A stretch of 64,000 nt of DNA from Paludibacteraceae bacterium (GCA_017461505.1 JAFTXV010000007.1:595185-659184), one strand, 5' to 3'; positions 18,801 to 25,608 are shown, numbered from the stretch's first letter. Notes: generated by a model from the sequence alone, not told the origin. Translations and numbers: made by a program.

Positions 18801-19021
18801 ACACCTTGCCACAAAAGTGGACTCGCAAGGCAACCATCGAGAAAGTGCGTATCTACGCTTCATTCAACAACTTGGCTGACCTCGTAAATCATACCGCTCA
18901 ATACGGCTTCGATCCTGAGGTTTCAAGAGGTAAAGAGGCTGCTAACTATGGCTATGGAGCATACGCTCGCACCACGCCTCTCATGCGTTCGTATTCATTC
19001 GGTTTGCAAGTAACACTATAA
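15830..19021 (+). CDS. SusC-like TonB-dependent transporter body, lacking its N-terminus in this orientation
   Basis: About 1,063 codons. It starts inside the CarboxypepD_reg domain (SNGTITDLDGAFVL), continues through VSYVGYKDQEVRAHK and VVAIGYGTQKKANLTGAV, the plug (VVDGVPMENLSYLNPNDIESISVLKD) and the barrel, and ends in a strand-rich C-terminus (SFGLQVTL). SusC proteins import oligosaccharides across the outer membrane with a SusD lid; the next gene is that SusD. As written the gene has no signal peptide. The plus frame stays open leftward to 15572, but that stretch is the antisense of the true N-terminus. An ATG at 15701 in this frame would give a hydrophobic leader, discussed as a finding. 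After inversion the gene is intact. Confidence 0.9.
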   Translation, partial: ASNGTITDLDGAFVLTVEKNVTLLVSYVGYKDQEVRAHKDMVVMLREDTQVLDEVVAIGYGTQKKANLTGAVTTVDVSKTLESKTESDVAKALQGAVPGLTITNATGDLDADPTVVIRGIGTLSNSGTSTPLYVVDGVPMENLSYLNPNDIESISVLKDASSTAIYGTRAAFGVVLVTTKTAKTAEKVSVTYNNNFAWSRATATPDYPTVYAQAVAATEAKGYLGERAELFGMYLDDMPVPVTNDKGEVIGYEDSFQDKAAAWLERHGGKAGYREMVYGDDFDEYGFYADWDVAGIFFNDATPSQNHNLSVSGNSGKTNYYMSLGYNHQQGILNFNPDKMDKFNATVNLSTKVNNWLEVGARFNMQHRNYQYPENRVGGYSNLWRWGSFFGPWGYFKDPEGQVYDGYTFLGGLKEAGDAYKKRMNLRAGGFIKLNLAKGLTFNGDYTFTYRAGKEKAIGMPAKYQVDTWSLSLFTEDWWNGAIAPYPTDSYITQKNSHYYNHVANMYFNYNGSWSGHNLNVMVGANIDKDEYEYLTLTRNNMQNVNMPEMILTSAYKSYDQAHYHNGSVGIFGRINYDYKGIYLLEFSARGDASSKFPSNQQWGFFPSGSVGYRISEEPYFQEAKNYVSNLKVRASYGTIGNQEIGSNMFLETMDKYTTSVNWIGSGNVLYDYFEQPKMVSPYLTWETIATANVGIDLGFFNNDLNINFDWYQRDTKDMLAPGKELPTVLGTSAAFENAGSLRTRGWELNIDWRHVFHEAGDLAVHANFNLADYKATITNWDSNNLINTNYTGKEYGEIWGFEYDRYFTPEDFNADGTYAEGIADQTLLAVDPKFAFGPGDIKFVDQDGDGEINWGEGTVEDHGDLIKIGNTTPRWQYSFRLGADWKGFDFDIFFQGVGKRDMWSTSAFVMPMMRAADITIYANQTDYITKEEIEAGNIRQDADYPRIFPGNEGATASSAIMDAGRNNYVPQDRYLINMAYLRLKNLTVGYTLPQKWTRKATIEKVRIYASFNNLADLVNHTAQYGFDPEVSRGKEAANYGYGAYARTTPLMRSYSFGLQVTL

Positions 19022-19093
19022 TTAATGTTTAACACTATCGATGAATAAATATTAATTATTAATTATTAACTATTAACTAAATTGAATACAATT
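19022..19093 (+). other. A/T-rich spacer between susC and susD
   Basis: The 72 bp are mostly ATTAATTATTAACTATTAACT-type low-complexity sequence, also seen at 21548-21583. No promoter or hairpin was seen, so the pair is likely cotranscribed. Confidence 0.6.
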
Positions 19094-20788
19094 ATGAAAA
19101 AGATATTTTTAAGTTTGATGGCTGGTATGGCGCTCTTCACAAGTTGCGACTTGTTGAACAATGACCCATACGACACATTTACCAAAGAAAACTTCTTTGC
19201 CAATGAGACCAATGTAGAAATGTATTGCAACTATTTCTATAGCGAATGGAAAGGTTATGGTAATAATGGTACTTACGGCGTATTCTATTTCCCTACTTTG
19301 AACGATAACCAAGCTGTAACGGGTATTACTCCATGGGATTTCAAGAATGTATCTGCTACGGATGCTACATGGGACGCATCTTATGAAGAGGTACGCCGTG
19401 CTAACATCTTGCTAGAGCATATTAATGAAGCTGACTTGACGGATGAAAGCCGTGCATATTACACATCGCTTGGATGCCTCTATCGTGGTTGGCAACACTT
19501 CTGCGTGGTTCGCAAGTTTGGTGATTGCTACTGGGTAAACAAAGAGTTGACCGTGGACGATGCTACAATCCTCTATGGCAAACGTCATGACCGCAATCTC
19601 GTGATGGATAATGTTCTCGCAGATATCAATTATGCTGTAGCTAATATGGGTGATATGTATGCTGATTCTCGTACAGCTTACAACGTACACGTAGCCAACG
19701 CTATTAAGGCACAAGTATGCTTGTTCGAGGGTACTTATGCTAAATATCACAAGAATGATGCAGCACGTGCTGAGAAGTACTTGAAAGAGGCTAAAAAAGC
19801 TGCTGAAGCTATCATGGGTAACGAGATGTTTGCGCTCACCCCAGGTGCTGAGGGTTATCGTGCTAACTACAACTCCCTTGACCTTGCTGGCAACACCGAG
19901 ATGATCATGTACAAGAAGTATCTGGAAGAAGCTAAACTTCGCCATGCTACTCAAGACTACTGCTGCGGTTCTACTCCTACCAACGGTATGAGCAAATCTG
20001 CGTTCAATGCATATTTGATGAAGGATGGAACTCTTCCAACTCCAGGTTCTGACAAGGGTGTACTTGGTACCGATGGTTATGATAAAGGTAAACCAGTTAT
20101 CTACGCTCTTCTTGAAGCTCGTGACCCACGTTTGGCTGAGCAAATCGACGGCTATCTCTGCTACGTAGGTAACAACCGCGCTCGTTATGAGGGTGTTCCT
20201 GGACAAGAAGGAGCTGCTGAGAATACGGTTACTACTGGTTACGGTATCTTGAAGTTCGATGAGCCAGAAACTCCTGCTTCATTGCGTCAATCTACTAATG
20301 GTAACGTAACCGACTGCCCAATCTTCTGGTTGGCTGAAGTAATCCTTAACCACGCAGAGGCATGTGCTGAATTAGGTTTGGATGCAGAGGCAACCGCTTC
20401 TATCAATAAGCTTCGCGCTCGTGCTGGTATGCCTAACCTTGTGTTGCAAGGCGACCCAGCTAATAATATGGGCGTTAGTGACTTGATTTGGGAGGTTCGT
20501 CGTGAGCGTCGCGTAGAGTTGATGTTTGACAACAACGACCGCTACTGGTCACTTATCCGTTGGCACCAGTTGGATAAACTAGATACCAAGCAGTATCCAG
20601 ATCAAACTAAGGGTGCTTGGATTGATGCTTCATGGCCAGGTGCTAACCAAGTGAAGCTCGATGCTGAGGGATATATTGATCTTAATGATACGTATGTTCG
20701 TGAGTTCGATGATAAGCATTACCTCGCTCCTATCCCATCTGGTCAAATCTCATTGAATGCAGAGATTGGTCAAAACCCAGGTTGGTAA
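19094..20788 (+). CDS. SusD-like surface glycan-binding lipoprotein, partner of the invertible SusC
   Basis: 564 residues from ATG 19094 (an in-frame TTG at 19082 is less likely). The signal ends in a lipobox (LFTSC, Cys about residue 19), followed by the usual DLLNNDPYDTFTKENFF start of SusD proteins. The C-terminal part has the typical FWLAEVILNHAEACAELG segment, a DLIWEVRRERRVELMFDNNDRYW block and a final ISLNAEIGQNPGW. SusD forms the lid on SusC and binds the glycan at the surface. It follows susC by 72 bp. No hydrolase is adjacent, so the substrate of this pair is unknown. If susC is off, this lipoprotein may be made without its transporter. Confidence 0.95.
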   Translation: MKKIFLSLMAGMALFTSCDLLNNDPYDTFTKENFFANETNVEMYCNYFYSEWKGYGNNGTYGVFYFPTLNDNQAVTGITPWDFKNVSATDATWDASYEEVRRANILLEHINEADLTDESRAYYTSLGCLYRGWQHFCVVRKFGDCYWVNKELTVDDATILYGKRHDRNLVMDNVLADINYAVANMGDMYADSRTAYNVHVANAIKAQVCLFEGTYAKYHKNDAARAEKYLKEAKKAAEAIMGNEMFALTPGAEGYRANYNSLDLAGNTEMIMYKKYLEEAKLRHATQDYCCGSTPTNGMSKSAFNAYLMKDGTLPTPGSDKGVLGTDGYDKGKPVIYALLEARDPRLAEQIDGYLCYVGNNRARYEGVPGQEGAAENTVTTGYGILKFDEPETPASLRQSTNGNVTDCPIFWLAEVILNHAEACAELGLDAEATASINKLRARAGMPNLVLQGDPANNMGVSDLIWEVRRERRVELMFDNNDRYWSLIRWHQLDKLDTKQYPDQTKGAWIDASWPGANQVKLDAEGYIDLNDTYVREFDDKHYLAPIPSGQISLNAEIGQNPGW

Positions 20789-20846
20789 TCAGAGGAATTA
20801 GTTCGACATGTCTGACACCTCAGACTAGTCCGACAATCATACATAA

Positions 20847-20884
20847 GAAGGCTGCCCAACGGGCAGCCTTCGTTGTGTTATTTT
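20847..20884 (+). terminator. Terminator of the susC/susD unit
   Basis: GAAGGCTGCCC (20847-20857), AAC loop, GGGCAGCCTTC (20861-20871), a perfect 11-bp stem, then GTTGTGTTATTTTA. Confidence 0.9.
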
Positions 20885-20934
20885 ATCACCTTTTCCCGCC
20901 ACTCCGTGACGACGACGGTGTCGGTTCTCTCCGC

Positions 20935-20989
20935 CTTTCGCTTCTCGCCTATAGCCCTTTAGGGCATCCTATAGGCGCTTTGCGCCGTC
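20935..20989. repeat. Palindromic low-complexity repeat next to the small-protein genes
   Basis: TCTCGCCTATAG is followed by two small hairpins (GCCC TTTA GGGC and GGCGC TTT GCGCC). The layout resembles the palindromic element at 52828-52886 and the CGCCTCTCGCC-type repeats at 22011 and 24787. Confidence 0.5.
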
Positions 20990-21205
20990 CTAATTCTTCT
21001 TCGCATTATACGATTCGATGGTTTTGGACTGGATGATAACTGCCGTGTCGCCTCGGGTGAGGGAGCGGCTTTCGGTGGTGATGGTACGGGTGACGTTGCA
21101 CGAGGTCAAGCCCACTGCCATCGCGATGGCAGTGGCTATCGCCACCGCCAGGTACTTGAGTGCCTTCACAAGGCGTTCTTTTTGAATGTCAGTTAGCTGC
21201 CTCAT
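20990..21205 (-). CDS. Small membrane or lipoprotein-like protein of unknown function
   Basis: 71 residues. A basic amphipathic start (MRQLTDIQKERLVKALKYL) leads into a hydrophobic stretch AVAIATAIAMAVGLTSC with a possible lipobox (GLTSC), then a polar tail rich in Thr/Ser. It resembles the small, single-membrane-segment proteins often found in Bacteroidales accessory clusters, but no function is known to me. It is the last of three closely spaced minus-strand small genes; the next upstream gene ends 2 bp away, so they are probably cotranscribed. Confidence 0.6.
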   Translation of the reverse strand: MRQLTDIQKERLVKALKYLAVAIATAIAMAVGLTSCNVTRTITTESRSLTRGDTAVIIQSKTIESYNAKKN

Positions 21206-21207
21206 GA

Positions 21208-21543
21208 TTACTCTTCGTTTTTGAGTTTATTGAAGACAAACGCCCAGAGGGTTTTGTACTTGGTTTGTTGAGCAAACTCGGCACGGTCGGTGTTGATATA
21301 GGTTGGGTCTTCCATACGGACACGAGTAGCGGCACACAACTCTCCGAAACGTTGGTTCCATTGGCGTTGGTTGGCCGTGAGTTTGATTTTCTTGCTTGGG
21401 TCGCGGTAGGCGGTGTAGTTAGGGTTGCGGATCATGTCCTCGTTGTTGGTTACGGCTTGGCGCACGTTGTACACCACACAGTGTTTCTTAGTCAGCTTGC
21501 CGCTGACGGATTTGATAGGGTCAATGTAAGTGATTTTAGCCAT
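21208..21543 (-). CDS. Small conserved-looking protein, unknown function
   Basis: 111 residues, basic, no signal peptide: MAKITYIDPIKSVSGKLTK start. It contains a GKLTKKHCVVYNVRQ segment and ends in TKYKTLWAFVFNKLKNEE. The C-terminal K.L.(A/G)(F/Y)(V/I)F pattern recurs in the proteins at 21587-21886 and 24181-24381, suggesting a small-protein family. Gap to the downstream small gene is 2 bp. Possibly DNA- or RNA-associated given its charge, but that is speculation. Confidence 0.6.
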   Translation of the reverse strand: MAKITYIDPIKSVSGKLTKKHCVVYNVRQAVTNNEDMIRNPNYTAYRDPSKKIKLTANQRQWNQRFGELCAATRVRMEDPTYINTDRAEFAQQTKYKTLWAFVFNKLKNEE

Positions 21544-21547
21544 AGTT

Positions 21548-21583
21548 AAGGTAGTTAATAGTTAATAATTAATAATTAATATC
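21548..21583 (-). other. A/T-rich spacer with TTAATAGTTAATAATTAATA-type sequence
   Basis: A low-complexity run similar to the susC-susD spacer at 19040-19080 separates two small genes. Confidence 0.5.
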
Positions 21584-21586
21584 TTT

Positions 21587-21886
21587 TTAGAGTTTTGCGT
21601 ACTCTTGTGCGAAGATGTAGCCGTTGAGCGACTTGTACTTTCCAGGGGACTTGCGGAAGTCCTCACGGTAAGTAGCTATCTGCTCTTCGCTGAGCGCTGC
21701 TACATTGGCGCGTGCAGTGGCGAACTTCTCGCGGTTAGCGACTTGTTTCTCGGTGGGCGGAACGGTGATTTCACCGATTAGGCCCGTGTACTGGGTGCCG
21801 TACTTCTCTGCGGCGTAAAACTTGGATTTGCTGTGGAACTTACCCGACATCTTGTCGATAAGCTCCATGGGTTTAAATTTACTCAT
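21587..21886 (-). CDS. Small conserved-looking protein, unknown function
   Basis: 99 residues, charged, no signal peptide. It starts MSKFKPMELIDKMSGKFH, has a central segment TGLIGEITVPPTEKQVANRE, and ends GKYKSLNGYIFAQEYAKL. Its C-terminal K.L.GYIF pattern and a similar relation of a Lys/Arg-rich body to a terminal aromatic strand link it to the 21208 and 24181 proteins. It is first in the minus-strand trio. No Bacteroidota-type promoter was found upstream; the sequence there is a dense GGTTAGAGGTTAAAGG repeat. Confidence 0.6.
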   Translation of the reverse strand: MSKFKPMELIDKMSGKFHSKSKFYAAEKYGTQYTGLIGEITVPPTEKQVANREKFATARANVAALSEEQIATYREDFRKSPGKYKSLNGYIFAQEYAKL

Positions 21887-21900
21887 AGTTTTGTGAAGGG

Positions 21901-21984
21901 TTTAAGGGTTAAGGTTAAAGGTTAGAGGTTAAAGGTTAGAGGTTAGAGGTTAAAGGCGAAAGGTTAGAGGTTAAAGGTTAAAGG
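21901..21984. repeat. GGTTAGAGGTTAAAGG low-complexity repeat
   Basis: About eleven imperfect 7-bp units (GGTTAAA, GGTTAGA, GGCGAAA) in tandem. The same family occurs at 61988-62053. Confidence 0.9.
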
Positions 21985-22010
21985 CACGGGAGTGCGGCTA
22001 AGCCGCTATT

Positions 22011-22040
22011 TCTCGCCTCTCGCCTTATCGCCTCATAGCC
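22011..22040. repeat. CGCCTCTCGCC repeat, intergenic copy
   Basis: It contains GCCTCTCGCCTTATCGCCTC, which recurs at 24788-24809 inside the RepA-like ATPase coding sequence. Confidence 0.85.
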
Positions 22041-22207
22041 TATAGCTTTGCGTCCTACACCCCTATTATACCGAAAAAGGGAAAAATCGTGCGCTTGTTT
22101 TTCATTTTTTTTTCATTTTTTTTGAAGCGATTTACAAGCAAATCCGATTCAAGACTCTCTATTCAATCAAAAAATGACGTGAATAATGCGTTTTTTCGCA
22201 TCAAAAC

Positions 22208-22238
22208 TTGCATGTATTCACAAAAAATACTACCTTTG
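22208..22238 (+). promoter_or_regulatory. Promoter of the Fic gene
   Basis: TTG (22208-22210), 20-nt spacer, TACCTTTG (22231-22238). The ATG at 22281 lies 43 nt downstream. Confidence 0.8.
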
Positions 22239-22280
22239 CAGCGAAAATTGGAGTTATTCACATCATAAAATGATTGGATT

Positions 22281-23390
22281 ATGACACACCCTGTATGGAT
22301 ATGGCAATACGAACAGTGGCCACATTTCTGTTGGAATGATAGCAATATCATCTCCCTTTTAGCGCGTGTACGACAACAGCAAGGGCAGTTGCTCGGATTG
22401 ATGAGCTCGATGGGTTTTGACACACAAAGCCATAACGCATTGGAGGTCATGACCGAAGATATCCTGCGCAATGCCGAAATAGAGGGTATGCTGCTCAATC
22501 CCGATCATGTACGCTCTTCTGTAGCCCGCCATTTGGGTTTGGACTGTGCCGGCATGCCCGAGGCGGATCATTACACAGAAGGTGTGGTACAAGTGCTAAT
22601 GGATGCGGTGCAACATGCCAACGCGCCTCTCACCGAAGAGCGCCTCTTCAATTGGCATGCAGCCCTGTTCCCCACAGGTCGTAGTGGCATCACCGCCATC
22701 ACCGTAGCCGCATGGCGACAAGGGGCAGAGCCCATGCAAGTGGTGTCGGGCGCAATAGGCAAAGAGCAGGTGCATTACCAGGCCCCACCATCCGAGTGCC
22801 TACCACAAGAGATGGAGCAGTTCCTGCGGTGGATTAACAGCGAGGAGAGTATCGATCCTGTGCTGAAAGCTGCCATCGCGCACCTATGGTTTGTCAATAT
22901 CCACCCCTTTGACGATGGCAATGGTCGCTTGACACGCACCATCACAGATATGCTGTTGGCTCGTGCAGATGGCTCATCGCAACGCTTCTACAGCATGTCT
23001 GCCGCTATACTGCGCAACAAGAAAGGATATTACGAGATACTGGAGTATATCGGCAAGCATGGTATGGACATCACTCCTTGGCTAATATGGTTCCTTGAGA
23101 CGATGGAAGATGCGATCACCACGGCACAAACGCGTGTGCAGCGTGTTCTACAAAAGACACTCTTTTGGCAAAAGCATGTAGCTACCCCGCTTAACGAACG
23201 ACAGGTGAAAATCATCAACCGCTTATGGGATGGATTGGAAGGCAAACTCAACACCAGCAAGTGGGCAAAGATGACGCATACATCGTCTGCCACTGCCTTG
23301 CGTGATATTCAAGACTTAGTGCAAAAAGGCATACTCCGCGACGCTGGCGAAAACGGACGAAACACCAATTATGTATTGCAAGAACACTAA
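22281..23390 (+). CDS. Fic-domain protein (probable AMP-transferase) with C-terminal winged helix
   Basis: 369 residues. The Fic core motif HPFDDGNGRLTR is complete at about residues 211-222, with the catalytic His and the phosphate-binding GNGR loop. The N-terminal ~90 residues match the DUF4172-type region of Bacteroidota Fic proteins (WIWQYEQWPHFCW) and carry an NAEIEG sequence where the inhibitory helix normally has a Ser/Thr four residues before the Glu. The C-terminal ~80 residues look like a winged helix (TSSATALRDIQDLVQKGIL). Fic enzymes move AMP or another nucleotide part onto target proteins, often as toxins or regulators. Own promoter; ends 7 bp from the convergent sigma gene. Confidence 0.9.
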   Translation: MTHPVWIWQYEQWPHFCWNDSNIISLLARVRQQQGQLLGLMSSMGFDTQSHNALEVMTEDILRNAEIEGMLLNPDHVRSSVARHLGLDCAGMPEADHYTEGVVQVLMDAVQHANAPLTEERLFNWHAALFPTGRSGITAITVAAWRQGAEPMQVVSGAIGKEQVHYQAPPSECLPQEMEQFLRWINSEESIDPVLKAAIAHLWFVNIHPFDDGNGRLTRTITDMLLARADGSSQRFYSMSAAILRNKKGYYEILEYIGKHGMDITPWLIWFLETMEDAITTAQTRVQRVLQKTLFWQKHVATPLNERQVKIINRLWDGLEGKLNTSKWAKMTHTSSATALRDIQDLVQKGILRDAGENGRNTNYVLQEH

Positions 23391-23397
23391 TATCTCC

Positions 23398-24048
23398 TCA
23401 CTTGCCTTGCAAAGCATCTAACGCCCTCGTCTTGATTCGGCTAACCTGCTCCTCACGCACGCCGATGACTTGGGCTATTTCGCGGCGGCTCAATACGGGA
23501 TAGTTGTCGAGACCGTATAGTAACCTGAGCACCTCTTGTTCACGTTCAGGCAGACGGCTCAGCATCTCACGAACCTTACTTTGCATCTCCTCGTACTCCA
23601 TCACCGCATCGATATGCGGGATGGTTGGACCGCCCAATATCGTGCCTTTGTCCTCAATGGTGTCGCTCAGCAGCAATGTTTCTGAGCCGTCGTAGATCTC
23701 CATATCCAGACTGACGAGGTCATCTGGCTCATGGTCGAGAAAGCGCTGTATTTGCTTGTTGATCCAGTAGAAGGCTAGTGTGGTTAGTCGATGGCCTTGT
23801 GTTGGGTCAAACTTATCCACGGCTTTGATCAGCCCGATATTGCCTTCTTGGATGAGGTCTAGCATCTCCACGTCTGGACGCAGGTACTGTCGTGCTATGT
23901 TGACGACCATTCGGAGGTGAGTCTGGATGAGTTGGTTGCGTGCTTCGGTGTCGCCTTGGCGAGCACGCTGGGCTAGGGTGAGTTCTTGTTCTTGTGTGAT
24001 GGGGTGGTAGCGACTAATGTCGCGGAGGTAGGATTCTTGTAGGTTCAT
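23398..24048 (-). CDS. Short sigma-70 family RNA polymerase sigma factor
   Basis: 216 residues. Region 2 is clear (LRMVVNIARQYL, DLIQEGNIGLIKAVDKFD, TLAFYWINKQIQRFL at about 45-115). Region 4 ends the protein (LPEREQEVLRLLYGL, then the helix-turn-helix RREIAQVIGVREEQVSRIKTRAL at ~165-212). Region 1.1 and most of region 3 are missing, so it is shorter than the housekeeping sigma-A (~290 aa in this phylum) yet closer to it than to ECF factors. In this accessory setting it may direct expression of the element's own genes. No anti-sigma factor was recognised nearby. Confidence 0.85.
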   Translation of the reverse strand: MNLQESYLRDISRYHPITQEQELTLAQRARQGDTEARNQLIQTHLRMVVNIARQYLRPDVEMLDLIQEGNIGLIKAVDKFDPTQGHRLTTLAFYWINKQIQRFLDHEPDDLVSLDMEIYDGSETLLLSDTIEDKGTILGGPTIPHIDAVMEYEEMQSKVREMLSRLPEREQEVLRLLYGLDNYPVLSRREIAQVIGVREEQVSRIKTRALDALQGK

Positions 24049-24103
24049 AGTACTCTTGTTTATTAGTTTAGGAGTTTATCAGTTTATTAATTTCCTTTCT
24101 TTC

Positions 24104-24134
24104 CGCTACCCTTGCGCTACCTTTGCGCAAGGGT
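24104..24134. repeat. Hairpin-forming repeat between sigma gene and a small gene
   Basis: ACCCTTGCGC (24108-24117), loop TACCTTT, GCGCAAGGGT (24125-24134): a perfect 10-bp stem. The first 18 bases, CCGCTACCCTTGCGCTAC (24104-24121), recur in reverse complement at 40340-40357 inside a coding gene. It may also act as a terminator for the small gene at 24181. Confidence 0.75.
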
Positions 24135-24180
24135 CATGGGGTCCCCGAAAACTTCCTCATCTCCTCGCCCGCAGGGCGTC

Positions 24181-24381
24181 TCACACCTCCTGATACATGA
24201 TGTTGAACACAAAGCCATAGAGTGTGAGCTCTTTGCCGTCGGCGGAGAGAGGTCGTGGATAGAGACTCGCCCACTCGTCGTGGTAGATCTTGGTGAGTAC
24301 GGGTTGGCGCAATACAGTCCATGTGGCGTCAACGGCTAGGATAAAACGAATTTCGTTTGGAGTTAATTGGGTAGTTTTCAT
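24181..24381 (-). CDS. Small conserved-looking protein, unknown function
   Basis: 66 residues: MKTTQLTPNEIRFILAVDAT start, central YHDEWASLYPRPL, and the ending GKELTLYGFVFNIMYQEV. The K.L.GFVFN end matches the small proteins at 21208 and 21587, so it is probably the third member of that family. It lies between the RepA-like ATPase and the sigma gene on the same strand. The antisense ORFs over this region have no coding character. Confidence 0.55.
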   Translation of the reverse strand: MKTTQLTPNEIRFILAVDATWTVLRQPVLTKIYHDEWASLYPRPLSADGKELTLYGFVFNIMYQEV

Positions 24382-24439
24382 AATGGTATATATTTTTAGT
24401 GTTGTTAGGATTAAATAGAATCATTTTTCGGGTTGAGCT

Positions 24440-24513
24440 GAGCCGCGTTGGAGCCCTCTTAGTATAGTACTATTTCCCCGTTAGGGGGAAATTATACTAA
24501 GGGCTTGCGGCTC
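24440..24513. repeat. Long nested palindrome downstream of the RepA-like ATPase
   Basis: Three nested inverted pairs share one centre: GAGCCGC (24440-24446) with GCGGCTC (24507-24513); CTTAGTATA (24458-24466) with TATACTAAG (24493-24501); ATTTCCCC (24472-24479) with GGGGAAAT (24485-24492). It starts 5 bp after the ATPase stop. It can form a long hairpin or cruciform; no T-tract follows on the minus strand. Confidence 0.85.
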
Positions 24514-24517
24514 CTAC

Positions 24518-25564
24518 TCAAAATAGGGATGGCACGCCCCTTTCTTGAGAGTTGGAAATAGGTTGGCATAGTTCATAAAAATTTTCCTTGTTTTCGGTTG
24601 TGTGTTTTTGGATCAGATGTAAGTTATATGCCTCCCTTAAGAATTGCAAATAACTACTTTCTGCTGCTAATTTAGGGATTAGTCTTCGTACTTTTTGCTT
24701 AAACTCGATACTTGAGATAACCCGCTCATTGCCAAAGATCTTTGGGATCATTTCTGCGGCATTGATGCGCTCTGCGTAGTTGCTCCCCGCCTCTCGCCTT
24801 ATCGCCTCATCGCCTCTCGCCTCTATAACAGGTAACCCATCCTGATCAACGGAGAACTCCAGCCGCTGTGTGATGTCGTACTTGCGGGTAGCTGTTTGTC
24901 GGAGGGTGAAGAGGTGTGTATCGGGATCTTTCTGACACTCGTAGGTCTCGTAGCTTTTGTTTTGTAGTTCGGTGCCGAGTGCACCTCGCAGGGTCTTGTC
25001 CTCGATGGACTTGTTTTGGTGCAGCACGCATACGATACAAGCTCCAGACCAGGAAGCCAGTGAGAGGAGTTTCTCAAGTACGTTTTGCGCTTCGGTATAG
25101 TTGTTGATATCTCCTACTACGTCGCGTATGCCGTCGAAGATGACCAGATCGGGTTTGGCATGTACGATGCATAGGTTGGCTAGGTTGAAACGCTCCTGCC
25201 AGTTGTCGCGACGTAGGTTATAGACAAAAAACTGGTCATCGGGTATCGGCTGATTGATGAGTTTGCCGATGCGGTGAGAGAGGATCTCTTGGGTGGAGTC
25301 TTCGCTCTGCTCGGTGTCGATCCAGACGACGCGCAGTGGCTCGTCGTGCAGGCGTGAGATGCCCATGATTTGTGGGCGGATAGCCAGTGCCATGAGTAGT
25401 GAGCAGACAAAGGTCTTGCCAGACTTGGCCTTGCCAGTGAGTGCAACGAGTTCGCCTCGCGCAAAGCATGGACGGTCGTCCCAGCGGAAGAGGAAATCGT
25501 GTGAGGGGATGTGGGTGTCGGGGGTGATCCGACGGGAGAGAATTTCTTCGTAAGAGGTAAGCAT
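24518..25564 (-). CDS. RepA/DnaB-like AAA ATPase (RecA fold), probable replication helicase of a mobile element
   Basis: 348 residues. The RecA-type core has Walker A GKAKSGKT (about 43-50), Walker B DLVIFDGIRD (~138-147), and the VLHQNKSIEDKTLRGALGTEL segment seen in RepA-like hexameric helicases and AAA_25 proteins. The C-terminal part looks like a helical or winged domain. Such ATPases drive replication or partition of plasmids and integrative elements, which suggests that 20.9-25.9 kb is, or was, mobile. Residues ~245-258 (EARGDEAIRREAG) are encoded by a low-complexity repeat also found between genes, apparently an in-frame insertion. The XRE gene starts 284 bp upstream on the same strand. 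Confidence 0.75.
   Translation of the reverse strand: MLTSYEEILSRRITPDTHIPSHDFLFRWDDRPCFARGELVALTGKAKSGKTFVCSLLMALAIRPQIMGISRLHDEPLRVVWIDTEQSEDSTQEILSHRIGKLINQPIPDDQFFVYNLRRDNWQERFNLANLCIVHAKPDLVIFDGIRDVVGDINNYTEAQNVLEKLLSLASWSGACIVCVLHQNKSIEDKTLRGALGTELQNKSYETYECQKDPDTHLFTLRQTATRKYDITQRLEFSVDQDGLPVIEARGDEAIRREAGSNYAERINAAEMIPKIFGNERVISSIEFKQKVRRLIPKLAAESSYLQFLREAYNLHLIQKHTTENKENFYELCQPISNSQERGVPSLF
24787..24825. repeat. CGCCTCTCGCC repeat, in-frame copy within the RepA-like gene
   Basis: Units of the type CGCCTC, TCGCCT, TATCGCCTCA. A 22-bp stretch is identical to the intergenic copy at 22015-22036. The reading frame is kept. Confidence 0.85.
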
Positions 25565-25608
25565 GTTGAATTAGGAATTCTGAATGAAGAATTTAGAATG
25601 ATGAATAG

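Larger units (their letters stand above)
21887..22207. other. Gene-free stretch with low-complexity repeats and an A/T-rich tract
   Basis: It holds the GGTTAGAGG-type repeat (21901-21984), a small hairpin AGTGCGGCTAAGCCGCTATT, the CGCCTCTCGCC repeat (22011-22040), then an A/T-rich part with two TTTTTTTTCATTTTTTTTTC-like runs leading to the Fic promoter. No ORF with coding character was seen. Confidence 0.7.

Noticed and set aside
21901-21984. GGTTAGAGG repeat as a CRISPR or telomere-like array
   Set aside because: The 7-bp units are in direct contact and degenerate, with no spacers. The family recurs in other intergenic sites, so it is low-complexity filler.
23504-23695. Small ORFs antisense to the sigma factor and around 24112-24339
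   Set aside because: No coding character; overlapping frames arise from the G/C-rich repeats here.
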